From Ignavibacteriales bacterium (GTDB lineage Bacteria > Bacteroidota > Ignavibacteria > T3Sed10-11): DNA of 5,939 nt. Each line of letters opens with the position of its first letter. Positions within the stretch are counted from its first letter, which is position 1. Both the position numbers and the translations under genes were made by a program. This document shows positions 4,952-5,939 of the stretch, piece after piece. The stretch spans positions 1-5,939 of the forward strand of contig PWJF01000369.1 of the NCBI GenBank assembly GCA_003560935.1, written 5' to 3'. The notes below the pieces were generated by a model. That model made no database searches and was not told the DNA's origin. It saw only the letters and a list, made by a program, of their open reading frames with translations.

Positions 4952-5939
4952 ATGCATACAAGAATTAATCATTATACCGCAATTATCCTGTATCTCATTG
5001 CCGGGATTATCATAATTCGACAGCCGCTGTTCGGTAACTTCGGTTATGAGTATGCGGCATTATTCGCGGTGATCGCGTCATTGATAGCCGGGTGGAATGC
5101 CGTCCGCGATGAACGCCGGACGAGTACGATACCGGCGCCGGTCCGGTTTCGGAACGGGCTGATGATAAATATCGCATATTTGTTCGTTCCGCTTCTCGTG
5201 GTATTTCTTGCCTCCCTTCCCGGTCTTCCGTGTGATCCCGTCGAGGGACTCACCTTCTTTGTATTACTTCCGGTTATCAGTGTCATGTTTGCATATTCGC
5301 TCGGATGGTTTGTGAGCCTGCTGTTCAGGTGGGGACGAGTTACATTTATATTCATCATGTCGTTGTCGCTCGCCTTATCAATCCTAACAACCCTCGTACA
5401 ACCGAAAATATTTTTTTACAATCCGTTTATCGGATTCTTCCCGGGTTTGAGTTACGATCTATTGATGCCGGTAACATCCACGCTTGTACTCTATCGTGCA
5501 TACACGGTTTTTCTGTCGTTTATTATTGTCCTTGTTATTTATATGCTTCGCTTCACACCGCTGCGCGATGCATCGATGCGCGATCGTGTACGTTTATTCA
5601 GACATACCTACGCCAATAGCTTTCTAAGTATTTTTATCACGATAGGTATTCTACTTATTTTTGTGCAACTGCTGTCTCGTGGTGCGCTCGGATTCAGCAC
5701 GACACGCACTCAACTTGAGAGGAATCTCGGCAGTGAATTCAACACCCGTTCATTCTCGATACATTATTCTACCGAAAGTTTTGATGAACAGGAAATAGTA
5801 TGGGTTGCACTCGAACATGAATTTCAAAGGTATCGGGCAATGAACAAACTCGGCGTGATGCATATGGGACGGATCCGTAGTTACCTCTATCCGGACTCCG
5901 AGACTAAGCGCTCGTTAATTGGCCCTGCGACTACGAACA
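4952..5939 (+). CDS. Multi-pass membrane protein with soluble C-terminal region, unknown function (3' end outside window)
   Basis: From the ATG at 4952 the frame stays open through the last base, giving 329 codons with no stop, so the gene is cut by the window edge. About seven hydrophobic segments are visible, at roughly 9-23, 33-50, 71-90, 99-125, 129-149, 183-200 and 224-241. Between segments 5 and 6 is a loop with NPFIGFFPGLSYD (157-169). After residue 245 the chain becomes soluble: SFSIHYS (267-273), EQEIVWVALEHEFQRYRAMNKLGV (279-302), and RIRSYLYPD (307-315). I cannot name the family. The arrangement of a membrane part followed by a soluble domain with an HYSxxSxxEQEI-type opening loosely recalls membrane-anchored gluzincin-like (peptidase MA-type) proteins, but no HExxH zinc motif is present in the visible part. 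It lies 8 bp after murA and is probably co-transcribed with it. The hydrophobic pattern and long open frame make a real gene nearly certain. Confidence 0.88.
   Translation, partial: MHTRINHYTAIILYLIAGIIIIRQPLFGNFGYEYAALFAVIASLIAGWNAVRDERRTSTIPAPVRFRNGLMINIAYLFVPLLVVFLASLPGLPCDPVEGLTFFVLLPVISVMFAYSLGWFVSLLFRWGRVTFIFIMSLSLALSILTTLVQPKIFFYNPFIGFFPGLSYDLLMPVTSTLVLYRAYTVFLSFIIVLVIYMLRFTPLRDASMRDRVRLFRHTYANSFLSIFITIGILLIFVQLLSRGALGFSTTRTQLERNLGSEFNTRSFSIHYSTESFDEQEIVWVALEHEFQRYRAMNKLGVMHMGRIRSYLYPDSETKRSLIGPATTN

Noticed and set aside
5044..5619. Open frames on both strands within the last gene's region
   Set aside because: They overlap the 329-codon frame that starts at 4952, which shows clear membrane helices; the others have no protein-like features.
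1..5939. CRISPR arrays, tRNA or rRNA genes, insertion sequences, toxin-antitoxin or defence genes
   Set aside because: No regularly spaced repeats, cloverleaf-like segments, transposase motifs or terminal inverted repeats were seen on either strand.

Overview
The window looks like chromosomal DNA of a moderate-GC bacterium. Nothing in it points to a phage, plasmid or insertion sequence. It begins inside the 3' half of ftsZ, normally the last gene of the division and cell-wall (dcw) cluster, and carries a complete murA about 3.2 kb further on. The FtsZ tail motifs, the secreted S9 peptidase and the mixed use of Shine-Dalgarno sites would suit the Bacteroidota/Chlorobiota/Ignavibacteriota (FCB) group. 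That placement is an inference from sequence style, not a demonstrated affiliation.

Layout: (1) 1-524, 3' part of ftsZ (+). (2) 525-645, a short spacer holding two consecutive RNA hairpins, the second being a good intrinsic terminator. (3) 646-1044 (+), a small four-helix membrane protein. (4) 1099-1572 (+), a small ABM-like (antibiotic biosynthesis monooxygenase-like) protein whose reading frame runs past the family's usual end and into the convergent gene. (5) 1407-3476 (-), a secreted S9-family prolyl oligopeptidase-type serine peptidase with a signal peptide and an intact catalytic triad. (6) 3477-3680, an AT-rich divergent promoter region. (7) 3681-4943 (+), murA, complete with all key active-site residues. 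(8) 4952 to the window end (+), an unterminated frame for a multi-pass membrane protein with a soluble C-terminal region, 8 bp after murA and probably in its operon.

How the genes relate: FtsZ (division ring) and MurA (first committed step of peptidoglycan synthesis) are cell-envelope housekeeping genes. The last gene is tied to murA by close spacing only. The S9 peptidase is an independent, oppositely oriented unit, probably acting on peptides in the periplasm or outside the cell. The two small genes between ftsZ and the peptidase have no firm function. I did not find a clear novel defence or mobile system. The points most worth a second look are the duplicated FtsZ tail motif, the tandem wobble-rich hairpins, the extended ABM-like frame and the unidentified membrane protein behind murA.
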